A stretch of 64,000 bases of DNA from Arenibacter troitsensis (GCF_900177645.1 NZ_FXAO01000002.1:372001-436000); one strand, 5' to 3'. Shown: positions 1-10,124, counted from the first letter of the stretch. Notes: a model not told the origin generated them from the sequence alone. Numbers and translations: made by a program.

Positions 1-17
1 AACAATTATTAAAATCC

Positions 18-25
18 TACCTTTG
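18..25 (+). promoter_or_regulatory. candidate -7 promoter element of the PHP phosphatase gene
   Basis: TACCTTTG followed by C matches the Bacteroidota -7 consensus TAnnTTTG exactly and lies 16 bases before the ATG at 42. The -33 element would fall off the window edge, so only half of the promoter can be judged. A chance match is possible in AT-rich DNA. Confidence 0.35.
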
Positions 26-41
26 CCAGAAATTAAAATTC

Positions 42-782
42 ATGTTTTATTTTTTTCAGAAGAAAAAATTCTTAGTTGACTCCCTTGAAAATTTTATAGA
101 CATACACAATCACATTCTACCAGGAATAGATGATGGTGCCAAAACTGTTGAAGACTCCATTAATCTTATTAAAGGGTTTGCTGATTTTGGGGTTACTACT
201 TTTATTGCCACGCCGCACATTATACACAACTACTACCCCAACAATCCGAAAACGATCAACGATTCCCTTTTAGTACTAAAAAGCGAGTTGTCAAAGCAGA
301 ATATGAATAATGTTTCAATACAGGCTGCAGCGGAACATATGATAGATGCTAACTTTGAGTCACTCCTAGAAAAGGAATCTGTAATGCCAATAAACAAAGG
401 TTATTTGTTAGTAGAAATGTCTTACCTACAGCCTTCGATAAATTTCAAGGATGCCATACAATCAATTTCGGAGCATAGTTTTTTTCCCATATTGGCGCAT
501 CCAGAACGTTATATTTACTTGCACAATAACTTTGCAAAATATAAAAAATATAAAAAGCAGGGTATTCTATTTCAAATGAATCTGTTATCCTTAAGTGATT
601 ATTACGGCAAGGATGTACAAAAAATGGCCGTTAGGTTGATAAATGAAGGATTAATTGATTTTGTGGCCTCGGATATTCACAATTTACAGCAACTTACCAT
701 GTTACAGAATATGAAGATAACGGATAAATTACTTACTCGCATATTACCTTTGATTGAAAATACCAATATTAATTTTGATTAA
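42..782 (+). CDS. CpsB/YwqE-type PHP-domain tyrosine-protein phosphatase
   Basis: The 246-residue protein belongs to the CpsB/CapC (YwqE) family of Mn-dependent tyrosine phosphatases of the PHP fold. These dephosphorylate the tyrosine tail of Wzc-type capsule kinases in the cytoplasm. Visible metal-binding motifs are DIHNHILPGIDDGA near residue 20, ATPH near 56, the AEH motif near 97, LAHPERY near 150 and ASDIHN near 208. Length is normal for the family. The likely substrate, the Wzc-like kinase with a tyrosine-rich tail, is about 10 kb away on the other strand, separated by a giant secreted-protein gene. The first 10 residues are not conserved, so a slightly later start is possible. Assignment is firm; the exact substrate is inferred from the family. 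Confidence 0.9.
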   Translation: MFYFFQKKKFLVDSLENFIDIHNHILPGIDDGAKTVEDSINLIKGFADFGVTTFIATPHIIHNYYPNNPKTINDSLLVLKSELSKQNMNNVSIQAAAEHMIDANFESLLEKESVMPINKGYLLVEMSYLQPSINFKDAIQSISEHSFFPILAHPERYIYLHNNFAKYKKYKKQGILFQMNLLSLSDYYGKDVQKMAVRLINEGLIDFVASDIHNLQQLTMLQNMKITDKLLTRILPLIENTNINFD

Positions 783-969
783 GACACTATAGTTAACTTT
801 CTCGTCTAGCTATCCAAATAAATTAGATGTGTCCCTTATTATCCTTTTACACATCCAAGCCATTTAATAACCATTAAGGAAGACTACTACTTTATACTTT
901 GTTCTCTTAATATAAGCAATTTCATTTTTCTTTCTGTTTTCCTATTATAATCTCCTTACATTAATAAAA

Positions 970-1003
970 AAAGGGAATAGACATATACATGAATATTCCC
1001 TTT
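970..1003 (-). terminator. rho-independent terminator after the giant secreted-protein gene
   Basis: Arms AAAGGGAATA (970-979) and TATTCCCTTT (994-1003) pair perfectly over 10 bp with a 14-base loop. In the minus-strand transcript the hairpin is followed by a run of U residues (complement of 964-972). It lies 19 bases past the stop codon at 1022. Confidence 0.75.
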
Positions 1004-1021
1004 AATAAAACTAAGATTCCT

Positions 1022-4000
1022 TTAATTTTTCACAAGGAGCCTCACAGGCAATTCTTCATTACCGTCTAAAACCAATGTGATGTAATATACGCCATCCGTC
1101 AAAGAATAGATTGGTATAACATAGTGACCATCTATTAATACAGGGTTGGAAATCACATTAATATATTTCCCAGTTGAATCGTGGAGGTACATTTCACGTA
1201 CCAATTGACTACCAGGCGCATTGAATATAAAGACGTTAGCTGTTTCCTTTGCTGGATTGGGAGCTATAACTGCTTTCATTTTTTCCTCAACCTCAGGTTC
1301 TGTAACAGTTATTGTAACAAATTCCGTATCTGTTAAGAAACCATCAGATACCGTTAATTCAACCCTATAGATACCAGGCTCTTCAAAAACATGAACTGGG
1401 TCGGCCGTCGAACTGGTAGGAGTTCCATCTTTAAAATCCCATAAATACGAGGTTACTTCTTCATCATCCATAGAATTACTTCCCGTAAAATTCACGGTTA
1501 ACGGTGCAGGCCCTGATTCTACATTTGCACTTGCAACAGCTATTGGAGCTCCGTTGACAGGGCCAAGCGTTACATTCCAAGTAAAGGAAACCATAGTAGA
1601 CTCCTCAGGAGTGCCGTCATCCGTTACCGTTATCTCTACCGTGAAAGGACTATTGGTCGCTGCGCCAGTGGCGATAGTACCACTAATAAGTCCCGTGGCC
1701 GTATCTATGGACAGTCCAGTGGGAAGATTCATAGCCGAATAGGTCAAACCGTTATTTTCTGGATCTGTAGCTACAACCTGTAGTGATACTGTGTTACCCA
1801 CAAGATGGTTCTGTGCCCCGGGATTGGTGACCACAGGAGCCTGGTTAACAGGATCCACCGTTACGTTCCAGGTAAAGGAGACCATGGCAGATTCCGCTGG
1901 GGTACCGTCATCGGATACAGTTACCTCTACAGTATAAGGGCTGTTTGCTTCTGCTCCGGTAGCGATGGTTCCGCTAATAAGTCCAGTAGCGCTATCTATG
2001 CCAAGGCCGGTTGGAAGCCCAGTGGCCGAATAGCTCAAGCCATCGTCCTCAGGGTCCGTGGCCGAAACCTGTAGGGAGACTTCTTCGCCTTCAATGCTGT
2101 TCTGTACCCCGGGATTGGTGACCACTGGTGCCTGGTTAGCAGGATCTACGGTAACGTTCCAAGTAAAGGAGACCATGGCGGATTCCACTGGGTCGCCATC
2201 ATCGGTTACCGTTACCTCTACCATATAAGGACTGTTTGTTGTAGCACCGGCAGCGATAGTTCCACTAATAAGTCCGGTGGCTGTATCTATACCAAGACCT
2301 GTAGGAAGTCCAACGGCAGAATAGCTCATGCCATCGTCCTCAAGGTCCGTGGCCGAAACCTGTAGGGAGACCACTTCGCCTTCAATGCTGTTCAGTACCC
2401 CGGGATTGGTGACCACTGGTGCCTGGTTAACGGGATTCACCGTTACGTTCCAAGTAAAGGAGACCATGGCGGATTCCACTGGGTCGCCATCATCGGTTAC
2501 TGTTACCTCTACCGTATAAGGACTGTTTGTTGTAGCACCGGCAGCGATGGTTCCACTAATAAGTCCAGTGGCAGTATCTATACCAAGACCTGTAGGAAGT
2601 CCAACGGCAGAATAGCTCATGCCATCGCCCTCAGGGTCCGTGGCAGAAACTTGCAGGGAGACCACTTCGCCTTCAATGCTGTTCTGTTCACCTGGATTTG
2701 TGACTACTGGTGCCTGATTAACAGGATCCACAGTTACATTCCAAGTAAAGGAGACCATGGCGGATTCCGTTGGGTCGCCATCATCGGTTACCGTTACCTC
2801 TACCGTATAAGGACTGTTTGCCGTAGCACCGGCAGCAATGGTTCCGCTAATAAGTCCAGTGGCTGTATCTATACCAAGACCTGTAGGAAGTCCGGTGGCC
2901 GAATAGCTCATGCCATCGTCCTCAGGGTCCGTGGCAGAAACTTGTAGGGAGACCACTTCTCCCTCAATGCTGTCCTGTTCACCTGGATTTGTGACTACTG
3001 GTGCCTGATTGGCAGGTGCATTAACTGTTATTGTTAAAGTGGTAGAATTCGAAAGAACCCCGTCACTAACGGTTAATTCTACTTCATATGTGCCAGGGGT
3101 ATTAAATATATGTACAGGATCTGCAATGGTCTCTGTTGGAGTCCCATCCTTAAAGTCCCACAAATATCCTGTTACTCCTATATCATCGGTTGAATTACTT
3201 CCTGTAAAATTCACGGTTAAGGGCGCATCACCAGAAGTGATATCAGCTTCTAATACTGCTACAGGAACTTGATTTCCTGACTCACCAATATTCCACACAA
3301 ATTCAAGAAGTGTAGATTGAGACGGTACACAATCATCGGTAACCGTAACCTCTACATTATAAGGACTATTGTCAGCAGCACCATTGCTACCACCTCCTTG
3401 TGAAGATTCAGGAGCATTAAATAATTGGGTTGTAGTATAATTTTGATCTACTTTATGCAAGGTAGCCCTATCAATAATATGCCCATCGGACCTAGACGAT
3501 ATTTCCATTGTATAAGTACCAGGGTTATCAAATTGTACAAAAACAAAATGTGCGTCATTGTCACTGGTTTTTGTATCCCAATTCCAAGCCAGGGTATTGG
3601 TATATATTTTAAACCACCCGTTCGAAGTTGCTCCATTGACAACTGGTGTTTTACCAACTCCTCCAGGATATGCGATGTTTGCCGTTCCTGCTGCATTCGT
3701 GGCTCCGAAAAAATCATCTGCATCATTAAAACGTAACCATGCGTCGTTATGCTCTGTTGTCGGGTTGGAAGCTGCAGTAATTCCAATTTTATTGTGCCAT
3801 TGAAATCTGTATAGTCCGGGAGTTGAAATATTAATCTGGGTCGAAATAGTTCCATTACCAGGAGTATTAAAACTGTCTACTGTATTAAATAAATAACCTG
3901 TTCCTTTAAAGCCAGTATCAGTCGATTGTTCGGTCCAATTGTTTCCAAAATTCAGATTTTCCATTTCTATTACCACCAAACCATTACTTTCCTCATAGGC

Positions 4001-7000
4001 ACCACTACCTCCACCACCAGCAGAAACGGTACCAGAAATTAAACCCGTATTTGCATCTATAGTTAAACCCTCAGGTAATCCTGTTGCACTATAGATTACA
4101 TCTGTACAAGATCCACTGGCGTCAATTTGTAAAGAGACAATTTCTCCCTCAACATTGTTTTGGGTTCCCGGATCGGTAACCGCAGGAGCTTGCTCTGTGT
4201 TGGACAAATTGATTTCTTTAGAAGCATTATTTCCATAATTGATGGTTAATATTGCGCTTCTGTTAGCTCCTGTACCATTAAGAGTAATTTGAATTGGATG
4301 TGTAGTATTGGGATTCAGCAACTGATTGGTTAACTCACCGGATACAATGCTAAAATCAGCCGCATTGGGACCGGATAGTACCATTGAAGTTACGATTACC
4401 CCCACATTTCCATTTTCTATATCCAAATCAATAGATTCGGTTGCTCCATCTGCAATCAATAAACCTCCCAGGGCATTAACCTCACTAGCTACACTTGGAC
4501 TACCGACAGGCGCATCTTCACCAAAATACTCCATATTCTTTTGGTTTCCACCACCTTGTACGGGTGAACCGGCCAAAATAAAGATTCCGTTTCCGGAAAC
4601 AATAGCTTGCGTACCATGTCTAGGTGAATTTAACCCGGGTAGTGTACTCCAAGATTGGGATAAAGGATCATACTCTTCCACAGTGGTTAAAGAGGGACCT
4701 GCATTTTCACTTTCTCCGCCAATTACCATTAATTTATCGTTAAACTTAACCGCTGAAGAACCACCTCTTGGCGTTGGTATATTCTGACCGGCGGGTAAGG
4801 TACTCCAACTTTGGGCGGCAAAATCATATACATCCACCTCAGGAATAGTAGGTGCAAATGTTCCTCCAGCTCCGCCTGAAAGACGCCCCCCTGAAACATA
4901 TAGCTTATCTCCAATAACCACTGCAGCAAAATGATCTCTTGCTCTTGGCGCATCGGCCAAAGCCGTCCATACTCCTGTAGCTGGATCAAATTCATCGAAG
5001 TAGGGTACATAGCCACCATTATGTCCTTGTGTGTTACCGGCCACAACGTAAAACTTATTATTGTGCAGAACCAAACCTGCAGATCCCCTTCTCCTATTGG
5101 TAGGAATTTGAGGGCCTTGAATCCATTCTTCATTTGCCGGATCAAATGCCCATACATATTCAGCTGGCGTTTCGGTAGGAAAGGCATTATCCTTAAAAGA
5201 GCCTATTACCCAAATTAATCCTTGGTACTCAGTGGCTTGGAAATGATTAAACTCAAATGGAGCCGAATTAACCAAAGATGTCCAGGAGTTTGCAGTATAA
5301 TTGTAAACATCAATGGTTTTGGCACTCTCCCTTCCTCCCATTAGATAGAATTTATCACCTGCCTGTACAAACGAATTCTCGTGTCTTGCAGTGTAAGTCT
5401 CATCTTCATTTTTATTGATCCATGTTGAAGCTATGGTCCATGAAAACACTTTACTTGAAGGAGCCGAACCTGGTTTGGTTACGGTTACTACTACCTGGTG
5501 TACCCCATTATTATTAGGGCCGCCACTAGAAGCTATTGGATCAATAGTACCTGTAATTTGACCACTGATTGAGTTTATGCTAATCCCTTCAGGTTGACCC
5601 GAAATAAAATAAGTTATATCTTCACTTGGATCCCCCCCGCTGGCCGAAGCTGTAATATTCACAACTTCGTTAATATCATTGGACTGATTAGTAATAGCCG
5701 ATAAAGTTAAAACTGGATTTGTTGTATCTACCTCATATATTTCTATTCCACTAACTATTGGATTCTCAGCAATTCCATGCAAAAACAAAATGTTTAATTC
5801 TCCATCGCTCAGAGTAACAGGAAAGGAAAGCATTGCAGCAACATTGTGCCCAAACTCTGCAATTAGATCGAGATCATCTTTTACTATAGCTCCTTCCAAA
5901 GAAATATCGAATATTCTATCCCCAACCTGATTAGCCAACTCATAACTATTTCCTAAATAAAGATTTACAATATAATCTCCATTTTCCAGTGGAAATTTGA
6001 ATTCCATTTCGGCTCCGCCAGCTGCATCATAGCGCTCCCTCCCAAAAATGCTGTTGAACGTGGTGTTATCTATATAGGCCGGCACAGAACTATGTCTTAG
6101 ATTATATGGTAAACTTGCATTAATAGAATAACCGGTATTTACAGAATACATACTTGATGCATATGCCCCATTGGTATTATTAAACTTCCAATCCACCCCA
6201 TTGTCTGTAGCGGTGACATCGTTACCACCAACATTGACCCTATAGGAAGTAGCATCAAATATGATCCATTCAAAGGAAATGCTTACCGCATCATTGGTTA
6301 AACCATCACTATCATCAACGGTTATTGTTACATTATATGGGCTATTCACCTCCGCACCAATTGCCACTGTTCCTCCAATTTGTCCATTGGTGGGCTCAAT
6401 AACCAATCCTGGCGGAAGTCCTTGTGCTGAGTACTGTTTGTTCCCATCTCCACCATAAGCTGTAACCCCAAAACTCCCTATCAACTGCTCTCCAGTACTG
6501 GTTTTTTGACCAGCAATAGGATTTACGTAAATGGGGGTTTCCGAATCGGAGGCATCTAGAATTTCAATTCCATTAATCATAGGATTTTCAATACTACCAT
6601 GAACAAATGAGATATCAATTGTACCATCGGTTACTTTAATCACATGACTTATTACCGCACCAACTTGGTGCCCATAGGTCCCAGACAGATCTATATCGTT
6701 CAAGGCAGGATACGTAATCCCTTCCATTTGAACATCAAACAAGCGTTGTCCTGCGGCAGAAGTTCCTGACCAGCCATTCCCCATATAAAGTCTTACTTCA
6801 TAGTTACCAGGTTGCCCAACAGGAAATGAATACGTCATATTGGGTGCGCCTGCAACATTATCTGCCCTTTCCGTACTAAAAATGGATGCTGGCGTTGTAG
6901 CAGGAACACTTGGCCCACTATTAACAGTAAAAGCAAAGGCTAAATTGCTACCAGCAACAGCAAGATTGGTGGAATTGTTGGCTGGAGTATCCTGTTCCCA

Positions 7001-10000
7001 AACAATACCTCCGTCAATGGCGGCTATTTCAGGTCCACCAGCATTCACCCTATATAATACAATTGGAGCATCAGTAACAGTTACTGTAAAGGTCTGTTCC
7101 ACAAAATTGGTATCGCCATCAGTTGCACGTATCGTTATATCAGACACTGCCGTAGCTCCAGGATATGACAAGGTCAATTCATTAGCATTGATAACTGCAC
7201 CTATATTCGTATTGGTATTGCCCTGAACAGTATAGGTAAGGTTGGCCGTTCCGCCATCGTCATTGAAAAAATTATCCAAAGTTAATACCTCATCGGCAGA
7301 ATTGATCATTCTATCCAAATTTGGAATACTATTTACTATAAAAGGATTACTGTCCAAGACATTAAGGAAATCCCAAGTCCCCTGTAATTCTACTCCGGTT
7401 GCATTGGATGTACCTATTAGTCCAACAGCCACATCGGTCGAGGCTTGTTGCAAAGCTGTCAACAAATTACCAGCTGCCGTTATAGTTCCTAAAGTAGTAC
7501 GTGGTGCAACGCCTACTAGTGTATACTCGCAAACCACTTCCCCATTTGCTGGATTAACCACAAAATAGAACACAACACCATTAGGGCGATCTTGAACCGG
7601 AACCACAACATCCAAAGAAGGCTGCGGTACATCGTTAATTTCTTGTTGAGCGGTTATTCCATTCTTGGTAATAACTATTTTAATATAGTTACTTTGAGTA
7701 CCATCTCCCATAAAAATACCAAGCTCCCCATTAGGTGAAGCAGTATTTCCATATAACTGTAACGGATCGTTAAAATTGGCTAAACTACTAGCTACAGTAA
7801 ATATGGCACTAGTTTGCTCTACCTGTACACCATACTGAAATCCTTTTTCCTGAGTATTGGTAGCTCCCAAAGCGGTTCCAGCAGTCATATTCATAGTCAT
7901 TGCTCCAATGGCTCCTCCTAAAATATCATTTGGATTGGGGTCATTTGGATCATCTTTTCTATCTATCCAATTTAACCAATTGGGATTGGCATCTCCATTA
8001 TTCATTAAACCGGTCATTCCAAGTCCCAAATATCCGCCTAGGCTGGTATCTGAAAATAGCTCATTAATAACGGGTATGGCAAATGCATCACTGCCACCAG
8101 TAATGGGGTCTCCCAATTGAAATGGGTCTTGAGCATCCAAAATACCGTCATTGTCATCATCCAAGTCATTAAGATCCGAAATATACGGAGCACCTGCATT
8201 TTTATCAAAATCATTTGGCTGCGAACCACCATTACAAGGATCGCTGCCATTTTGTTCCTCATCCTGATTGGTATAGCCATCGTTGTCGTAGTCCGCATTG
8301 GCATCATATCCAGGTTCTCCTGGTGCTATACAATTCACTAGGTCGGCAGGTTCCAATACAACAATTTTGGAAATTGTGTTACCATTTCCTCCACTTCCAG
8401 TGTATATGCCTATCCAAATAGTTCCTGGAAAAGGATCCGAGTCCCCGTTACAACTCACCCCAAGTGCATTACCCCCTAAATTAGAAGCAAAAACTGGAGT
8501 CAATGTTTCCAAGCTTCCATCGGGATTAAGTTCCACCCTCCTCAACTGGCTAAAATTAGTACCGGCGAGCAGATCTCCTTGCATGGCTCCACCAAAATTG
8601 GTAGCTGTATATTCATCTATACCATTGGTGTTGGTACCCCAAATAGTTACTATATCATCAACTGGACCATCTGGATTGGCAATTCCCGGACCTCTCCAAT
8701 CTCCTTCTACCGGATTGGCTGAAGGCACTGGCGGCCAATTGGCCGGAAGTCCTATACTTGCATCAGTGGTAGACCCTGGTGTAGATCCATCAGGATCATA
8801 TATTAGTGTTCTAAAAACAGCACCTGCATTACTTGTGGCGTTTGGAGTGGTATACAATCCAGCTCCATTGGGATTGGCCCTAACCGGGTTAGGATGCCCT
8901 CCGTAATAACTACCAAAAACATAATTTTGAATATCTGTAGTAATCAACTGAAGGTGATCCTCATTATTGATCTGTTCACCACCTGATTGTGACGAACTTC
9001 CAGGTTCCCCTGGAACATAGTTATTGGTCACAAAAGCCGTACCTTCATTCTCGGGGAAACCGCCCCATCCTCCGTTGGCCCCATTATCGGTAACATATAC
9101 GGCCCCACTCTCTGTAATTACTAAATCATAGGCATTTCTATACCCCGGGGAAAAAATTTGAACAGGACCATTGGGTACAATCATGGCCTGATTAAGACCA
9201 TCATTCCCACCGAAAGGATCATTAACATCTATCCCATTGTACCCAGGAGCATTGGGATCCGTAATGCCATTTGCATTGGCACGTGTTGGATCGTCCAAGG
9301 TAGGTATATCATATATGAAGTTACGACCGTTGTCATTCTGGATAGGCAAAGCTTCCAGCATATCCAGATTTATGGATAAAATAGCCCCAGATAGAGCGTA
9401 TTCCATTGCATAATTAAAATTAATGGAGGGACTTCCACCATTGGTATGCCCTCCTTGAGCCACAATTAAATAGTCGATGCCACTAACTGTAACGAATTCC
9501 AACCCGTTGGTAGCATGATTTTCCTCGGATCGTGGCAGTCCCCTAACTATATCGACCACATCCCATGTAGACCCGTTCCAAGAAAACCGGGTAATAACTC
9601 CAGAGTTCGTATCGAGACCAGTATCACCAGAACCACCATTAGTCCCTCCGCCAATCCTAAAATCACTGGAAGTAGCATAAATAATTGGATTTGAAGAAGT
9701 TCCTGTAACCGTGATACCAGTGGTTTGCCTTAAGGTTGAGGAATCCGGGGAGCCATCATCATTATGATTTTGAATTCCATTTATTCCAGTGATAACTTCA
9801 GTATTTATAACCTTATAATCACTTGGTCCATTCCTTTCGATGGTGAGTGCCTTGATGGTACCAGAATACTCGGCAAAATACAAACGTCCATCTGGACCAA
9901 ACTTCAAGGAGGTGGTGACCAATGCATTGCCATTTCCGTTAAAATCCAAGTTGCTCTGGGAAAAATTAACCTGCGCATTTATCAGATTAAACCCTAGGAT

Positions 10001-10051
10001 GAACAAGCAAACAAAGATAAATGAAAGCGTTTTAGAGTAATTGTGTTTCAT
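1022..10051 (-). CDS. giant multidomain secreted protein with T9SS C-terminal sorting domain
   Basis: A 3009-residue secreted protein. The frame stays open to 10090, but the start at 10051 begins a typical signal peptide (residues 1-26, cut after INA), so I choose it. Domains in order: a beta-propeller-like region resembling sugar dehydrogenase or NHL folds (about 30-560); a thrombospondin-type-3-like Ca-binding stretch rich in DxDNDG (about 580-645); a lectin/LamG-like region (650-900); a cadherin-like domain (905-995); two malectin-like domains (996-1165 and 1266-1440), each followed by an Ig-like He_PIG domain; a six-blade Kelch propeller (1541-1840); a HYDIN/ASH-like domain (1844-1954); a He_PIG domain split by a carbohydrate-binding-like module (1955-2258); PKD (2259-2347); five He_PIG repeats (2348-2832); PKD (2833-2924); and a type A T9SS sorting domain (about 2925-3009, beginning VIAPNPAKE). 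It is probably exported through the outer membrane and held at the surface, perhaps binding glycans. No enzymatic residues can be assigned with confidence. Confidence 0.88.
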   Translation of the reverse strand: MKHNYSKTLSFIFVCLFILGFNLINAQVNFSQSNLDFNGNGNALVTTSLKFGPDGRLYFAEYSGTIKALTIERNGPSDYKVINTEVITGINGIQNHNDDGSPDSSTLRQTTGITVTGTSSNPIIYATSSDFRIGGGTNGGSGDTGLDTNSGVITRFSWNGSTWDVVDIVRGLPRSEENHATNGLEFVTVSGIDYLIVAQGGHTNGGSPSINFNYAMEYALSGAILSINLDMLEALPIQNDNGRNFIYDIPTLDDPTRANANGITDPNAPGYNGIDVNDPFGGNDGLNQAMIVPNGPVQIFSPGYRNAYDLVITESGAVYVTDNGANGGWGGFPENEGTAFVTNNYVPGEPGSSSQSGGEQINNEDHLQLITTDIQNYVFGSYYGGHPNPVRANPNGAGLYTTPNATSNAGAVFRTLIYDPDGSTPGSTTDASIGLPANWPPVPSANPVEGDWRGPGIANPDGPVDDIVTIWGTNTNGIDEYTATNFGGAMQGDLLAGTNFSQLRRVELNPDGSLETLTPVFASNLGGNALGVSCNGDSDPFPGTIWIGIYTGSGGNGNTISKIVVLEPADLVNCIAPGEPGYDANADYDNDGYTNQDEEQNGSDPCNGGSQPNDFDKNAGAPYISDLNDLDDDNDGILDAQDPFQLGDPITGGSDAFAIPVINELFSDTSLGGYLGLGMTGLMNNGDANPNWLNWIDRKDDPNDPNPNDILGGAIGAMTMNMTAGTALGATNTQEKGFQYGVQVEQTSAIFTVASSLANFNDPLQLYGNTASPNGELGIFMGDGTQSNYIKIVITKNGITAQQEINDVPQPSLDVVVPVQDRPNGVVFYFVVNPANGEVVCEYTLVGVAPRTTLGTITAAGNLLTALQQASTDVAVGLIGTSNATGVELQGTWDFLNVLDSNPFIVNSIPNLDRMINSADEVLTLDNFFNDDGGTANLTYTVQGNTNTNIGAVINANELTLSYPGATAVSDITIRATDGDTNFVEQTFTVTVTDAPIVLYRVNAGGPEIAAIDGGIVWEQDTPANNSTNLAVAGSNLAFAFTVNSGPSVPATTPASIFSTERADNVAGAPNMTYSFPVGQPGNYEVRLYMGNGWSGTSAAGQRLFDVQMEGITYPALNDIDLSGTYGHQVGAVISHVIKVTDGTIDISFVHGSIENPMINGIEILDASDSETPIYVNPIAGQKTSTGEQLIGSFGVTAYGGDGNKQYSAQGLPPGLVIEPTNGQIGGTVAIGAEVNSPYNVTITVDDSDGLTNDAVSISFEWIIFDATSYRVNVGGNDVTATDNGVDWKFNNTNGAYASSMYSVNTGYSINASLPYNLRHSSVPAYIDNTTFNSIFGRERYDAAGGAEMEFKFPLENGDYIVNLYLGNSYELANQVGDRIFDISLEGAIVKDDLDLIAEFGHNVAAMLSFPVTLSDGELNILFLHGIAENPIVSGIEIYEVDTTNPVLTLSAITNQSNDINEVVNITASASGGDPSEDITYFISGQPEGISINSISGQITGTIDPIASSGGPNNNGVHQVVVTVTKPGSAPSSKVFSWTIASTWINKNEDETYTARHENSFVQAGDKFYLMGGRESAKTIDVYNYTANSWTSLVNSAPFEFNHFQATEYQGLIWVIGSFKDNAFPTETPAEYVWAFDPANEEWIQGPQIPTNRRRGSAGLVLHNNKFYVVAGNTQGHNGGYVPYFDEFDPATGVWTALADAPRARDHFAAVVIGDKLYVSGGRLSGGAGGTFAPTIPEVDVYDFAAQSWSTLPAGQNIPTPRGGSSAVKFNDKLMVIGGESENAGPSLTTVEEYDPLSQSWSTLPGLNSPRHGTQAIVSGNGIFILAGSPVQGGGNQKNMEYFGEDAPVGSPSVASEVNALGGLLIADGATESIDLDIENGNVGVIVTSMVLSGPNAADFSIVSGELTNQLLNPNTTHPIQITLNGTGANRSAILTINYGNNASKEINLSNTEQAPAVTDPGTQNNVEGEIVSLQIDASGSCTDVIYSATGLPEGLTIDANTGLISGTVSAGGGGSGAYEESNGLVVIEMENLNFGNNWTEQSTDTGFKGTGYLFNTVDSFNTPGNGTISTQINISTPGLYRFQWHNKIGITAASNPTTEHNDAWLRFNDADDFFGATNAAGTANIAYPGGVGKTPVVNGATSNGWFKIYTNTLAWNWDTKTSDNDAHFVFVQFDNPGTYTMEISSRSDGHIIDRATLHKVDQNYTTTQLFNAPESSQGGGSNGAADNSPYNVEVTVTDDCVPSQSTLLEFVWNIGESGNQVPVAVLEADITSGDAPLTVNFTGSNSTDDIGVTGYLWDFKDGTPTETIADPVHIFNTPGTYEVELTVSDGVLSNSTTLTITVNAPANQAPVVTNPGEQDSIEGEVVSLQVSATDPEDDGMSYSATGLPTGLGIDTATGLISGTIAAGATANSPYTVEVTVTDDGDPTESAMVSFTWNVTVDPVNQAPVVTNPGEQNSIEGEVVSLQVSATDPEGDGMSYSAVGLPTGLGIDTATGLISGTIAAGATTNSPYTVEVTVTDDGDPVESAMVSFTWNVTVNPVNQAPVVTNPGVLNSIEGEVVSLQVSATDLEDDGMSYSAVGLPTGLGIDTATGLISGTIAAGATTNSPYMVEVTVTDDGDPVESAMVSFTWNVTVDPANQAPVVTNPGVQNSIEGEEVSLQVSATDPEDDGLSYSATGLPTGLGIDSATGLISGTIATGAEANSPYTVEVTVSDDGTPAESAMVSFTWNVTVDPVNQAPVVTNPGAQNHLVGNTVSLQVVATDPENNGLTYSAMNLPTGLSIDTATGLISGTIATGAATNSPFTVEITVTDDGTPEESTMVSFTWNVTLGPVNGAPIAVASANVESGPAPLTVNFTGSNSMDDEEVTSYLWDFKDGTPTSSTADPVHVFEEPGIYRVELTVSDGFLTDTEFVTITVTEPEVEEKMKAVIAPNPAKETANVFIFNAPGSQLVREMYLHDSTGKYINVISNPVLIDGHYVIPIYSLTDGVYYITLVLDGNEELPVRLLVKN
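1556..3010 (-). repeat. five tandem 291-bp repeats encoding He_PIG Ig-like domains
   Basis: Five head-to-tail units start at 3010, 2719, 2428, 2137 and 1846, each exactly 291 bp (97 codons). Each begins NQAPVVTNPG and carries the motifs SLQVSATDPE and GLGIDTATGLISGTI. The middle copies are nearly identical at the DNA level and the last is the most diverged. Exact periodicity with no length change indicates recent duplication or gene conversion inside the coding sequence. Confidence 0.95.
3400..4005 (-). other. carbohydrate-binding-like module nested inside a He_PIG domain
   Basis: This part of the giant protein (about residues 2016-2218) has a jelly-roll-like, aromatic-rich sequence (motifs VVIEMENLNFGNNW, DAWLRFNDADDFF, YTMEISSRSDGHIIDRA). 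It interrupts an otherwise normal He_PIG repeat. The first half ends in GLISGTVSAGGGGSG and the second half resumes at GGGSNGAADNSPYNVEVTV, so the insert is bracketed by Gly/Ser linkers on both sides. Calling it a carbohydrate-binding module is by general resemblance only. Confidence 0.6.
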
Positions 10052-10116
10052 ATTTATGCAGTTAAAAAACATTCTAATTTCAAACCGCATTGGGCGGTCT
10101 ATTAAGATACAAAAAA

Positions 10117-10124
10117 CAAATATA
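10117..10124 (-). promoter_or_regulatory. candidate -7 promoter element of the giant gene
   Basis: On the minus strand TATATTTG matches TAnnTTTG and would place transcription start about 60 bases before the ATG at 10051. No convincing -33 TTTG was found at the usual spacing. The match supports the start at 10051 only weakly. Confidence 0.3.

Noticed and set aside
1556-3010. CRISPR-like direct repeats
   Set aside because: The repeated units are 291 bp of continuous coding sequence with no spacers, so they are protein-domain repeats.
3448-3855. 135-codon minus-strand frame and several plus-strand frames inside the giant gene
   Set aside because: They run in alternative frames of a repetitive coding region and show no independent domains.
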